Part shown: piece after piece, positions 1 to 7,214 of the stretch | How the letters are laid out: every line of letters begins with the position of its first letter | Numbering within the stretch: position 1 is the first letter of the stretch | Assembly: GCA_027356675.1 (NCBI GenBank) | Contig: DAHVXO010000047.1 | Coordinates: forward strand, 1 to 28,984 | From: Symbiobacteriaceae bacterium | GTDB taxonomy: Bacteria; Bacillota_E; Symbiobacteriia; Symbiobacteriales; Symbiobacteriaceae | Length of the DNA stretch: 28,984 nt | Direction: 5' to 3' | Notes under the pieces: model-generated | Told to the model about the DNA's origin: nothing | Seen by the model: the letters and a program-made list of their open reading frames with translations, nothing else | Databases searched by the model: none | Program-made: the position numbers and the translations under genes

Positions 1-1
1 C

Positions 2-91
2 CCGGCTTGCGGCCGGACAGTCGAACCTGCCTGGCGCCGTTGCCCGTACTGCGAATCGGTTCTCGAACAAAAGGAGGCATCCCGCCCATGA
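2..91 (+). CDS. C-terminal end of a zinc-ribbon protein (partial, starts before window)
   Basis: The frame starting at base 2 reads to a TGA at 89-91 and encodes about 29 residues, P-A-C-G-R-T-V-E-P-A-W-R-R-C-P-Y-C and a short tail. The spacing of CG and C-P-Y-C is that of the second half of a double zinc ribbon, with its first Cys lost beyond the window edge. The stop overlaps the ATG of the next gene (ATGA, 88-91), so the two are probably translationally coupled. Only the last residues are visible, so the function of the full protein cannot be told. Confidence 0.6.
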   Translation, partial: PACGRTVEPAWRRCPYCESVLEQKEASRP

Positions 92-993
92 ATCGTCATT
101 CCTGGAGGGTTGGGCTGGCCATGGCGGCCGTCACTGCCCTCATTCTAGCTGGCTGTACGAGTGGTGCTAACACTACGGTCCAGTTGCAGCACGTTCACGG
201 ACTGGGCTTCACTGCGGATGGTGCCCAGCTCTTCGTGCCCGCCCACGATGGCTTTCGAGTCTACGCGAATAATGGAACCTGGCAAGAGCCAAACATCCCG
301 AAGCACGACTACATGGGATACGTCGCAACGGATGATGGGTTTTACAGCAGCGGCCACCCGGGCTCGGGTTCAAGCCTTCCCAATCCCCTTGGCCTGGTGA
401 AGAGCAAGGACAACGGCAAGACCTTGACTACGTTGGGATTCGAGGGGGAGATCGACTTCCATACGATGGGCGTAGGGTATAAGAACCATGCCGTTTACGT
501 TTTCAACCCGGCACCGACAGCCAAATTGCCGGGGGGACTTCACTACACCCTGGACGACGGTAAGACGTGGAAGAAGAGTTCGGCCCAAGGGGTGAGTGGT
601 GAGCCGATTCAGATTGCCGTTCACCCAACGCAGGCGAATGTCGTCGCAGTAGCCAGCGAGGGCGGCCTGTTCCTATCCACGGACTACGGAAACGCCTTTG
701 AACGGGTGGGTGGACTCTCCCCTGTCACCGCCGCCTCGTTCACCCCTACAGGGGAAACCCTCCTCTTTGGGCTGCAGAAGCTGTACGCATACGATCTCAC
801 GTCCAAACAGGTCCGTGAGATCCCAACGCCAGCCGTGGGCGCAAAGGATGCCATCGGTTATGTGGCCGTGAGCCCTGCTCAAGGAAAGACCATCGCCTTC
901 GCCACCTTCGGCAAGGACATCCACATCACAACCGACGGCGGGCAAACCTGGAAGCAGATTGCTCAGCAGGGGAAGGGGGTTCCCGCGAAGTGA
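88..993 (+). CDS. BNR/sortilin-like beta-propeller lipoprotein (F510_1955-type glycosylhydrolase-like)
   Basis: A 301-residue exported lipoprotein. I chose ATG 88 because AAGGAGG lies at 71-77 with a 10-base spacer and the ATG overlaps the upstream stop; the open frame extends further upstream but without a signal. Residues 1-25 form a lipoprotein signal peptide ending in L-A-G-C. The rest resembles BNR/Asp-box propellers: repeated T-x-D-x-G-x-T-W-like units appear near residues 160-165 and at the end (T-T-D-G-G-Q-T-W). The opening H-V-H-G-L-G-F motif is typical of the family NCBI names F510_1955 glycosylhydrolase. No catalytic activity can be shown from sequence. In other genomes I associate this family with copper and SCO gene neighbourhoods, which fits here. 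Confidence 0.75.
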   Translation: MNRHSWRVGLAMAAVTALILAGCTSGANTTVQLQHVHGLGFTADGAQLFVPAHDGFRVYANNGTWQEPNIPKHDYMGYVATDDGFYSSGHPGSGSSLPNPLGLVKSKDNGKTLTTLGFEGEIDFHTMGVGYKNHAVYVFNPAPTAKLPGGLHYTLDDGKTWKKSSAQGVSGEPIQIAVHPTQANVVAVASEGGLFLSTDYGNAFERVGGLSPVTAASFTPTGETLLFGLQKLYAYDLTSKQVREIPTPAVGAKDAIGYVAVSPAQGKTIAFATFGKDIHITTDGGQTWKQIAQQGKGVPAK

Positions 994-1226
994 TGCACGG
1001 AGGCATGATGCCGGGTGGGATGATGCAGTGTCCCTTGGGTGCCGAGCATGTGGGGGATGATGCTGTTCATGGTCCTGGGAGGGCTCCTCTCCCTCGTGCT
1101 GATCGGGGTGGTGATCTACCTCGTGGCCCGCAAGCTGCGGCAGGATGATGCCCTCATGGTCCTGCGGCCCAAGGTGAGATCACAGAAGAGGAATACCGCC
1201 AGCGGCTCACTATACTGCGACAGTAA
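993..1226 (+). pseudogene. SHOCT-domain small membrane protein, disrupted by two frameshifts
   Basis: ATG 993 overlaps the preceding stop (TGATG) and opens M-H-G-G-M-M-P-G-G-M-M, an N-terminus typical of small SHOCT membrane proteins. The frame is lost near 1049. The transmembrane segment (M-L-F-M-V-L-G-G-L-L onwards, bases 1063-1130) lies in the +1 frame. After D-A-L-M-V-L-R near 1168 a second shift occurs, and the conserved SHOCT end G-E-I-T-E-E-E-Y-R-Q-R-L is read in a third frame to a TAA at 1224-1226. All parts of one gene are present in order, so this is a recently broken gene or a stretch with sequence errors. An open frame 1039-1248 covers only the middle and ends in meaningless sequence. 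An intact paralogue lies at 15999-16217. Confidence 0.65.
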
Positions 1227-1263
1227 TTCCCTCAGGCATCGTGGTTAAGGAGTGGCGGGAGAT

Positions 1264-1909
1264 TTGTTTGCGAACCTACTGCGGAGAAGGAAAGGTCCGT
1301 TGCTTGCCTCAATCATGGCCCTGCTGCTCGCTGGTTGCACATCCGCAGAGCCCTTGCCGGATTACGGCCCCGCTCCGAGCTTCACGCTGACGGATCAATC
1401 AGGCACGTCGCTGTCCTTGCACGGGAGTCAGGGCAAAGTTCGGCTTGTGGATTTTATCTATACCCATTGCCCCGATATCTGCCCCCTGTCCAGCACGCAT
1501 ATGTCGCAAGTGCAAAAGGACCTGACGGCGTCCGGTCTTTCTGGCAAGGACTTTCAGCTCATCTCCATCTCCGTGGACCCTGAGCGGGACTCCCCAGAGG
1601 TGCTCCGAGAGTATGCAAAACGGTATGATGCCGATTTCACGATCTGGCACTTCCTGACCGGCCCTGCGGCTGAAGTCGAGAGGATCATGGTGAACGGTTT
1701 CAAAGTTCACGTAGAACAGATCACATCACATGGCGGGGAGCAGCCCCACGAACAAGGGCATCAACAGAGTTCGTACATGGTCAATCACACGGGACCGCTT
1801 TGCCCTGGTTGACGGTACTGGTCATATCCGGGCGTACTACAAGAGCAGCGACTGGGACCACGACCGCGTTGTCGCCGACATGAAGCGCCTGATTCGTGAG
1901 CGGAAGTAA
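1264..1909 (+). pseudogene. SCO1/SenC family copper chaperone lipoprotein, single-base frameshift
   Basis: A thioredoxin-fold SCO protein that would deliver copper to cytochrome c oxidase at the outer face of the membrane. A lipoprotein signal ending L-A-G-C is followed by the copper motif C-P-D-I-C-P and the S-V-D-P-E-R-D-S-P segment. The first frame stops at 1810-1812. Shifting by one base at the ACGGGACC stretch near 1790 restores the family ending: R-F-A-L-V-D-G-T-G-H-I-R, then the tail to a TAA at 1907-1909. An extra G is the simplest explanation. TTG 1264 is favoured as start because AAGGAG (1247-1252) sits 11 bases upstream; GTG 1252 overlaps that site. The shift removes the conserved His-containing C-terminus if real. 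The last part of the fold is intact in the second frame, so a sequencing error is possible. Confidence 0.75.
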
Positions 1910-1982
1910 GCCTGGACTTGGCGAGGTGCTCGTCGCTGGTACAATTGCAGCCAGCCCCCAACCGACGCATCCACATCAACGT

Positions 1983-2021
1983 GAAAACCCCGGGAAGGCA
2001 AGCTGCCTTTCCGGGGTTTTC
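1983..2021. terminator. Bidirectional rho-independent terminator
   Basis: An 18-bp stem (one G-U pair) with a 3-base loop; the arms begin GAAAACCCC and end GGGGTTTTC. The A and T runs at the two feet make it work on both strands. It sits between the convergent SCO gene and the copper-storage gene. Confidence 0.9.
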
Positions 2022-2023
2022 CA

Positions 2024-2311
2024 TTAGGCCATGGCCGGAACCTTACCGGCCATCTTCCGGCACTCTTCGGCACAGCGGCGGCACTCCGCGGCACAGCGCT
2101 GGCAGTGCTCATCCTGGAACCGGGCACATTCCGCTCCACAGGCGTCGCAGATTTCTGCGCACAGTGCGCACAGGCCCTTGACGTAGCTGCTTCCCCGAGC
2201 CATGTAAGATACTGCCTGAAGGCAGATATCGACACAGTCCCGGAGCAACTGAACGCACCGAGTGCGCGCCTGAACATCGGGTTCCTTGATGCTCCTCGTG
2301 CATGAGATCAC
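2024..2311 (-). pseudogene. Csp/DUF326 four-helix-bundle copper-storage protein, N-terminus lost
   Basis: The frame encodes about 90 residues rich in C-x-x-C and C-x-x-x-C along amphipathic helices (C-A-L-C-A-E-I-C-D-A-C; H-C-Q-R-C-A-A-E-C-R-R-C-A-E-E-C). This is the pattern of cytosolic Csp3-type/DUF326 proteins that store many Cu(I) ions inside a helix bundle. The family is normally about 105-130 residues with four helices; here the first helix is missing and only E-P-D-V-Q-A-R onwards matches. A very good ribosome site (GGAGGTG) precedes ATG 2303, but that frame (M-H-E-E-H-Q) does not join the Csp frame, and GTG 2311 has no usable spacing. A deletion with frameshift near the start is the best reading. 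It could still be made at low level. Confidence 0.65.
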
Positions 2312-2514
2312 CTCCCTCCGGGGCTAGGCTTCCCCAGTTGCGAGGGCCTTGTTTGCCGCGGCTCAGAATTTCACCGTTTCTTCACACGTGGGCCGGTTGA
2401 GTCACCCTTTGATTTTCCTGGTGGGAAATAAGCTGGCCTTCACATCTTCCTCACCACTACGCCCGGCGTCCCTGGTAGCATGGTGATAACTGAAAGAAGG
2501 AGGCGACCGCATCG

Positions 2515-3843
2515 ATGGAGTATCAGATCACCGCTCAGGTAGGGCAACACGAACTCCGTCCGGGCCTGGTGGTACCGGCCTGGGCATTCAACGGTCAGGT
2601 GCCGGGGCCGCTCATCCGTGTCCGGGAAGGCGAACGGGTGCGGATCTCCTTCCGCAACGAGATCGACATCCATACCGCCGTACACTGGCACGGTCTGCCT
2701 GTTCCCAATGGCATGGACGGAGCAGCGGGGGTCACACAGGCGCCCGTCAGTCAGGGGCAGGACTTCGTCTACGAGTTTGAGGCCAGGCCTGCGGGGACCT
2801 ACATCTACCATGCTCACGGCCACGAGCATCAGGCCCAGGAGCTAGATATGGGGCTTGTGGCGCCGCTCCTCATCGACCCCGTCGGAGAGGACCTCCCCGC
2901 TGATCGAGAACTGCTGCTCATTCTAGACGAGTGGGAGGCCCCCGAGGCAAATCGGGGGCCAGGGTTGGCGGCACGGCCGGCGCCCGGCCCGCTGCAAGGG
3001 GAAATGAACCACGGCGACAGCATTACGGGGACACTCGACCGGTATAACGTGGGGACCATCAACGGCAAGGCGGCCCCGGCCACCGAGCCCCTCACGGTAC
3101 AAGAGGGTGAACTGGTTCGGCTGCGGATCATCAACACGGGCTTCGCACTGCACGGTCTGGTGTTTGAGGGCCATGCACCGTGGGTTACCCATGTGGACGG
3201 AAGGGCTCTGCCGTATCCGCAGCAACTGCGCTACCTCCAGGTCGCTCCTTACGAACGGCTGGACGCCTTGCTCCTGGCTGACAACCCGGGCGAGTGGAGG
3301 GTGTACGACCCCGTCTGGCAGAACCGTGGCATGAGTACAGTTCTGGGATATTCGGGGAAGAAGGACCGTCCCGCAGTTACCTGGGCTCCGCGTCCGCTGC
3401 CGGCGGGCTGGGAGGCTTTCCCTCGGTACAGCGGCCTGGCGGCCGGCGTTCCGGGGTCTGGCCCCGGATCCTTCGACCGGGTATACAAGGCGGTGATCCA
3501 AATGGGCATGGTTGCCGACAAGATGGTCTGGACCATCAATGGGGAAAGCTGGCCAAATGTGACCCCGATGAAGGTGCGGGCTGGAGAACGAGTGCGGATA
3601 CGCTTGGGTAACATGACCATGGAAGACCACCCGATGCATTTGCATGGCCACTCGTTTCAGGTGATCGGCATCAACGGCCACTTCCTAAGCGAACCGTGGC
3701 TCCTGAAGGACACCATCAACTTCCAGCACATGGACGTGATTGACGTCTCATTCGTTGCCGACAACCCGGGAAAGTGGCCGCTGCACTGCCATCAGGCGCA
3801 CCACGCCGATCATGGGCTCAGTACGCTCATTGTGTACGAATGA
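2515..3843 (+). CDS. Three-domain multicopper oxidase (laccase/CueO-like)
   Basis: 442 residues. Cupredoxin domains lie at about 1-125, 130-290 and 320-442. Copper motifs in order: H-W-H-G (about residue 60), H-A-H-G-H-E-H in the first domain, H-P-M-H-L-H-G and the terminal H-C-H-Q-A-H-H-A-D-H-G-L, which carries the type 1 Cys, two His and Leu at the axial site where many laccases have Met. Such enzymes oxidise Cu(I), Mn(II) or phenols with O2. Start ATG 2515 follows AAGGAGG at 2497-2503 with an 11-base spacer. There is no Sec or Tat signal, unlike the other two oxidases of this window, so a cytoplasmic or spore location is possible. A terminator follows at once, so it is probably monocistronic. 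Confidence 0.9.
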   Translation: MEYQITAQVGQHELRPGLVVPAWAFNGQVPGPLIRVREGERVRISFRNEIDIHTAVHWHGLPVPNGMDGAAGVTQAPVSQGQDFVYEFEARPAGTYIYHAHGHEHQAQELDMGLVAPLLIDPVGEDLPADRELLLILDEWEAPEANRGPGLAARPAPGPLQGEMNHGDSITGTLDRYNVGTINGKAAPATEPLTVQEGELVRLRIINTGFALHGLVFEGHAPWVTHVDGRALPYPQQLRYLQVAPYERLDALLLADNPGEWRVYDPVWQNRGMSTVLGYSGKKDRPAVTWAPRPLPAGWEAFPRYSGLAAGVPGSGPGSFDRVYKAVIQMGMVADKMVWTINGESWPNVTPMKVRAGERVRIRLGNMTMEDHPMHLHGHSFQVIGINGHFLSEPWLLKDTINFQHMDVIDVSFVADNPGKWPLHCHQAHHADHGLSTLIVYE

Positions 3844-3870
3844 GCGCGATATTCGAGGGTTGAGTAACCA

Positions 3871-3897
3871 GGGGTCGGCGGCCTGCACGCCGACCCC
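3871..3897 (+). terminator. Terminator of the multicopper oxidase gene
   Basis: Ten-base perfect inverted repeat GGGGTCGGCG / CGCCGACCCC with a 7-base loop, followed by GTTTCGGTT. It lies 28 bases after the oxidase stop codon. Confidence 0.75.
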
Positions 3898-3970
3898 GTT
3901 TCGGTTGAGCTGTTTCCTGACAGGATCGTGACGGTCGCTATGCCGATGCAGGCGCAGTGACACCAAGAAA

Positions 3971-4006
3971 TATGGCCAGAGGTGGGTACGCTCCCCTCTG
4001 GCCATA
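3971..4006 (-). terminator. Hairpin, probable terminator of the DUF3105-DUF305 operon (- strand)
   Basis: Twelve-base perfect inverted repeat TATGGCCAGAGG / CCTCTGGCCATA with a 12-base loop. On the minus strand it is followed by TTTCTT, as expected for a terminator of the operon ending at 4185. On the plus strand it lies 20 bases upstream of a small membrane ORF and has no T run, so it could also act as a leader hairpin there. Confidence 0.5.
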
Positions 4007-4025
4007 CTAATCTCAGGTGATCACG

Positions 4026-4127
4026 ATGCAAAGAACATCCACTCACGTATGGATGGGCGTCCTCTTCGGGGGACTCCTCCTGCTGCTCGTTTTCGGCGGT
4101 CTTCTGGCGGTCTATATCCTGAGGTAA
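4026..4127 (+). CDS. Small single-span membrane protein (33 aa)
   Basis: ATG 4026 is preceded by AGGTGATCACG (AGGTG, about 8 bases). The product is M-Q-R-T-S-T-H-V-W-M followed by one long hydrophobic helix with G-G pairs and a short Y-I-L-R end. It is too short for most gene callers. It lies alone between the hairpin at 3971-4006 and the convergent DUF305 gene. I do not recognise a family. The good ribosome site and clean topology argue that it is real, but no conservation can be checked here. Confidence 0.5.
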   Translation: MQRTSTHVWMGVLFGGLLLLLVFGGLLAVYILR

Positions 4128-4184
4128 CCTCCATGGTGGCAGGCCCCCTTGCAGGTTCACGTCAAAGGTTTGCATGGCCGCTGG

Positions 4185-4751
4185 TCAACCGGAGAAACCT
4201 TTCCGCCGCAGGATCGCCTTCATGGCTTCAATCTCAGCCGTCTGAGACGAGACTATGGCTTCGGCGAGCCGGCGAACTTCCGGGCGATTCGTCCGTCCCA
4301 GAATCGCTTTCGCCATGTCCACGCCCCCCTGGTGATGGGCGATCATGAGGCGCAGGAAGAGCTCCTCAGCTCCTTTAGCGGAGCCCAGGGTGTTCACCTG
4401 TTCGGGCGTTGCCATACCGGGCATCCGCTCCATGCCCGCATGGCCCATCCAGGCCATGGCGGGGGCAGTGCCGGCTACCGGCAGCCCCCATGAGGATAAC
4501 CATCCCTGGAACTGGCCGATCTGTGCCTGTTGCGTGAGGACGATGTCGAGCGACATCGCCCGGAGTTCCTCATCATCTGTCCGCTCCGTCATCAGAAGGG
4601 CCATCTGGACGGCCTGTTCGTGGTGCGCCATCATGTCGCGCGCAAATCCTGCCTCTGGTGAGCTATCCCCCGGGGTCCGCGGCAGCAAGAAGATTGACAG
4701 GGGAACCAGCAGAATGGTCACGATGGCCACCAGGATCGCTCCGAACTTCAT
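4185..4751 (-). CDS. DUF305 exported/membrane-anchored protein
   Basis: 188 residues. One N-terminal hydrophobic anchor (residues 1-24) is followed by a ferritin-like helical DUF305 domain. The two diagnostic motifs are F-A-R-D-M-M-A-H-H-E-Q-A (about residue 36) and L-R-L-M-I-A-H-H-Q-G-G-V-D-M-A (about residue 134). A Met-rich stretch between them (M-A-W-M-G-H-A-G-M-E-R-M-P-G-M) is likely to bind Cu(I). DUF305 proteins are common in copper-resistance clusters, but their biochemical role is not settled. The gene starts 12 bases after the DUF3105 gene, so the two form one operon. Confidence 0.88.
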   Translation of the reverse strand: MKFGAILVAIVTILLVPLSIFLLPRTPGDSSPEAGFARDMMAHHEQAVQMALLMTERTDDEELRAMSLDIVLTQQAQIGQFQGWLSSWGLPVAGTAPAMAWMGHAGMERMPGMATPEQVNTLGSAKGAEELFLRLMIAHHQGGVDMAKAILGRTNRPEVRRLAEAIVSSQTAEIEAMKAILRRKGFSG

Positions 4752-4763
4752 CGGAAGCCCCCC

Positions 4764-5351
4764 TTACTCCGGTGCACCCACACCGCCTGTGCAGGGGGCA
4801 CCAGGTTCCGGCGTGGTCGGCCCGACTGTGTACTTCCGGAGAAACTGTTGCAGGCGTGAGTCAGACGCCTTCTCAACCTGCAGCTGCACTCCCCAGGCCG
4901 TTACCACGACCGGGGCGGGCAGTCCAGGATACGGACTCACCAACACGAAGGACCGCCTGCCAAGATCGCGCAGGGCCTTTACATCGGTTTCCGGAAGATC
5001 CGGGCGGTACGTGATCCAGACCGCGCCGTGCTCCATCGAATGGACTGCGTTCTCATTGGCCACCGGCTTGCTATACATACCGCAATTCTGCCAGACCGGG
5101 TTGTGAATGCCGCCCACCGGAGGCGTTTCAGCATACGTGACGGGCTCTGTCTGATGCCCCCGGGCCAGATCCGAAAAAAGGCGAACCCCTGGAATCTCCT
5201 TCTCGGCCCCCGGTTTGCCCAGTATGGCCAGCAGCGCCAGTCCCGCCACCCCTCCCGTGACGAGGACGCCGATGAATATATTCCAGGCTGACCATCTCGT
5301 TCTCGGGCGCTGGTAGCCCCCACGCTGCTTCTGATTGCTCCGATTGCCCAC
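4764..5351 (-). CDS. DUF3105 membrane-anchored protein
   Basis: 195 residues. A basic N-terminus and one transmembrane helix (about residues 23-45) are followed by an extracytoplasmic DUF3105 domain. The family signature G-G-I-H-N-P-V-W-Q-N-C-G-M-Y and S-M-E-H-G-A-V-W-I-T-Y are both present; their conserved His and Cys suggest metal or thiol chemistry, but no function is established. Start GTG 5351 has AGGAGAGG eight bases upstream. First gene of a two-gene operon with DUF305. The C-terminus carries C-T-G-G-V-G-A-P-E. Confidence 0.85.
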   Translation of the reverse strand: MGNRSNQKQRGGYQRPRTRWSAWNIFIGVLVTGGVAGLALLAILGKPGAEKEIPGVRLFSDLARGHQTEPVTYAETPPVGGIHNPVWQNCGMYSKPVANENAVHSMEHGAVWITYRPDLPETDVKALRDLGRRSFVLVSPYPGLPAPVVVTAWGVQLQVEKASDSRLQQFLRKYTVGPTTPEPGAPCTGGVGAPE

Positions 5352-5487
5352 CCCAAATTCCTCTCCTGTTCCACGTTAGCGCATGCTCGATGACACCTCG
5401 GACCCGGGCCGGCAACGAACCGCCTGGAATACCTCGCATTGAGGAGACATAACCTCCTGTGTATCCGTGTCAGGAGGTGGATGGTTC

Positions 5488-6450
5488 TTGGGTCAAGGAA
5501 CGCTGGGCACTTGGGTCTCAATCCTCCTGTTGGGAGCCTTCGGCGCGGGGTGGCTAGGAGTTGGGCGTGTCCCGAAAGCGAATGCCCCTAAACAATCGGC
5601 TTCACCGGCGAAGGCGGAATCTGCAGTCCGACAACCTGCACCCACCACCCCAAATCCCGTAACCAGCAGGCGATCTGCAGCACCGGAGCAACCCCAGACG
5701 CCCAACGCAACATACACCGTTGGTTCGGGTGACACCTTGTTCGGCATCAGCCGGCGCCTCGGGGTCGACGTCGCCGCGCTCAGGCAAGTTAACCGACTTC
5801 AAGGGGATGTCTTACAGCCAGGGCAAGTTCTGAAGGTGCCGGTGGCGCCAGTGTCGGAGCATATGGTGCAATCGGGCGACACCGCCTGGGGGGTCGCTGA
5901 CGCTTACGGCATTACTGTCCGGGAGCTGGCTGAGGCCAATCCCGACCTGCAGGATTTCGATCTGCTCGCTCCCGGCCAGCTGCTGAGGCTGCCTGCCGGC
6001 GCCAGATACCAGGGCAGCGTCGCCTCGACTATGCCCAGGCCAGTGCCGGGCGCTTCATACATCTGGCCAGCCCGGGGCAGGGTCTCATCGCTATTTGGTC
6101 CCCGAGTGAATCCGGTAGATGGAGTTCGCCGGACCCATGCCGGCATTGACATTGCGGCCAATCAGGGGGATGACGTCGTCGCAGCCCGCTCCGGGACTGT
6201 TGTGACAGCCGGCGTAGTCCCTGGCTACGGCAACACGGTCATACTTGAGCACACCGATGGTACTCGCACCCTGTATGCCCACAATTCCCGACTGCTGGTG
6301 AGGGCCGGTCAGAGCGTAGAGCGGGGCGGGAAAATTGCGCTGGTGGGCGCCACGGGGCGCAGTACGGGGCCGCACCTGCACTTTGAGGTGATTGCGGGCG
6401 GTCCGGTGGATCCGCTTCCGTATTTGCCTCCCAACCGCCAGAGCAGTTGA
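5488..6450 (+). CDS. Double LysM / M23 metallopeptidase, cell-wall hydrolase
   Basis: About 320 residues. TTG 5488 is preferred because AGGAGG (5472-5477) lies 10 bases upstream; GTG 5467 precedes that site. A transmembrane or signal segment (L-G-T-W-V-S-I-L-L-L-G) is followed by a Pro/Ala linker, two LysM modules (Y-T-V-G-S-G-D-T-L-F-G-I and M-V-Q-S-G-D-T-A-W-G-V) and a C-terminal LytM/M23 domain. Zinc ligands are visible: H-A-G-I-D, and the final G-P-H-L-H-F-E-V. It is expected to bind and cut peptidoglycan. The 300-residue peptidase at 8333-9235 is a relative with one LysM. Confidence 0.9.
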   Translation: MGQGTLGTWVSILLLGAFGAGWLGVGRVPKANAPKQSASPAKAESAVRQPAPTTPNPVTSRRSAAPEQPQTPNATYTVGSGDTLFGISRRLGVDVAALRQVNRLQGDVLQPGQVLKVPVAPVSEHMVQSGDTAWGVADAYGITVRELAEANPDLQDFDLLAPGQLLRLPAGARYQGSVASTMPRPVPGASYIWPARGRVSSLFGPRVNPVDGVRRTHAGIDIAANQGDDVVAARSGTVVTAGVVPGYGNTVILEHTDGTRTLYAHNSRLLVRAGQSVERGGKIALVGATGRSTGPHLHFEVIAGGPVDPLPYLPPNRQSS

Positions 6451-6483
6451 GGTGCACAGCCCCCTCTCAGACGGGCAAGGGCT

Positions 6484-6579
6484 CTAAGCCTGATGGCTGT
6501 TGTGCTGCCGGTCGCTCCACCACGCGGCAAACAGCAAGGCGATGATCGCCGCTAGTCCAACTATGATGGTTAGTGCCAC
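6484..6579 (-). CDS. Small single-span membrane protein (31 aa)
   Basis: GTG 6579 follows TGGAGGTGAAAAGCA, a very good ribosome site. The product is M-A-L-T-I-I-V-G-L-A-A-I-I-A-L-L-F-A-A-W-W and then a short polar tail ending H-N-S-H-Q-A. It starts 25 bases after the DedA stop, so it is probably the last gene of the CtaG-DedA operon. Size and topology resemble accessory peptides such as CydX/CcoS, but there is no sequence identity I can claim. Confidence 0.55.
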   Translation of the reverse strand: MALTIIVGLAAIIALLFAAWWSDRQHNSHQA

Positions 6580-6604
6580 TGCTTTTCACCTCCAACTGTT
6601 CGGC

Positions 6605-7189
6605 CTACGCATTGCGCAACCGTGCTCGCAGGTAGAACCAACCGCCCGTGATGACGACCACGAGTGCGATCGCAATCCCGATCGCATCCGCCATGTGCAG
6701 GCGTGTGATGATGCCGGCCAGGAATCCCCCAAGATATACCCATGCCGCAGCCCACAACAAGTCATTCACGATCATCCACGGCAGGAAACGCCGCATGGGG
6801 ACCCTGGCGATGCCGGTCAGCCACAGGCTCTGGCCAAAACCCCAGTTGATCCACCGGGTGAGAAAGACCAGCCTGACGCCATAGCGACCGAACCATCGCT
6901 CTGCCTGTTCCAACCGGGCCGGCGAAACCCGAAAGAGATGGAGCAGCCTCATGACTAGCGGCCGTCCGCCCAGATAACCGAAGGTGTAACCGGCTACATT
7001 CCCGACAACCGTTGTCAGCCAGGTCAGGAGCACGACGAGGGCGATTGGGTATCGGCCTGCCTTCACCATGGCGGACGAAAGCACAAAGGGGATTTCCACG
7101 GGGATAGGAATGCCCATGCCCTCCATCACGTAGACCACGCCCAGGCTCGCCAGCCCCCACTTTTCAACCAGTGCCGACCATGGCGACAA
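6605..7189 (-). CDS. DedA family membrane protein (VTT/SNARE-associated domain)
   Basis: 194 residues, about five membrane segments. The family motif region V-Y-V-M-E-G-M-G-I-P-I-P-V-E-I-P lies at residues 18-33. G-N-V-A-G-Y-T-F-G-Y-L-G-G and a later F-L-T-R-W segment (where DedA proteins have the conserved F-x-R/R-x-x-P region) follow. DedA proteins are thought to act as lipid flippases or scramblases for C55-P or phosphatidylethanolamine; which applies here is unknown. Start TTG 7189 is supported by GGGAGGA seven bases upstream. It follows CtaG by 25 bases. Confidence 0.85.
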   Translation of the reverse strand: MSPWSALVEKWGLASLGVVYVMEGMGIPIPVEIPFVLSSAMVKAGRYPIALVVLLTWLTTVVGNVAGYTFGYLGGRPLVMRLLHLFRVSPARLEQAERWFGRYGVRLVFLTRWINWGFGQSLWLTGIARVPMRRFLPWMIVNDLLWAAAWVYLGGFLAGIITRLHMADAIGIAIALVVVITGGWFYLRARLRNA

Positions 7190-7214
7190 GAGAGTTCCTC
7201 CCCCTTACGTTTCG

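Noticed and set aside
1810..1812. TGA ending the first SCO frame as a further Sec codon
   Set aside because: The family sequence continues in a different frame, so this stop is a result of the frameshift and not a recoded codon.
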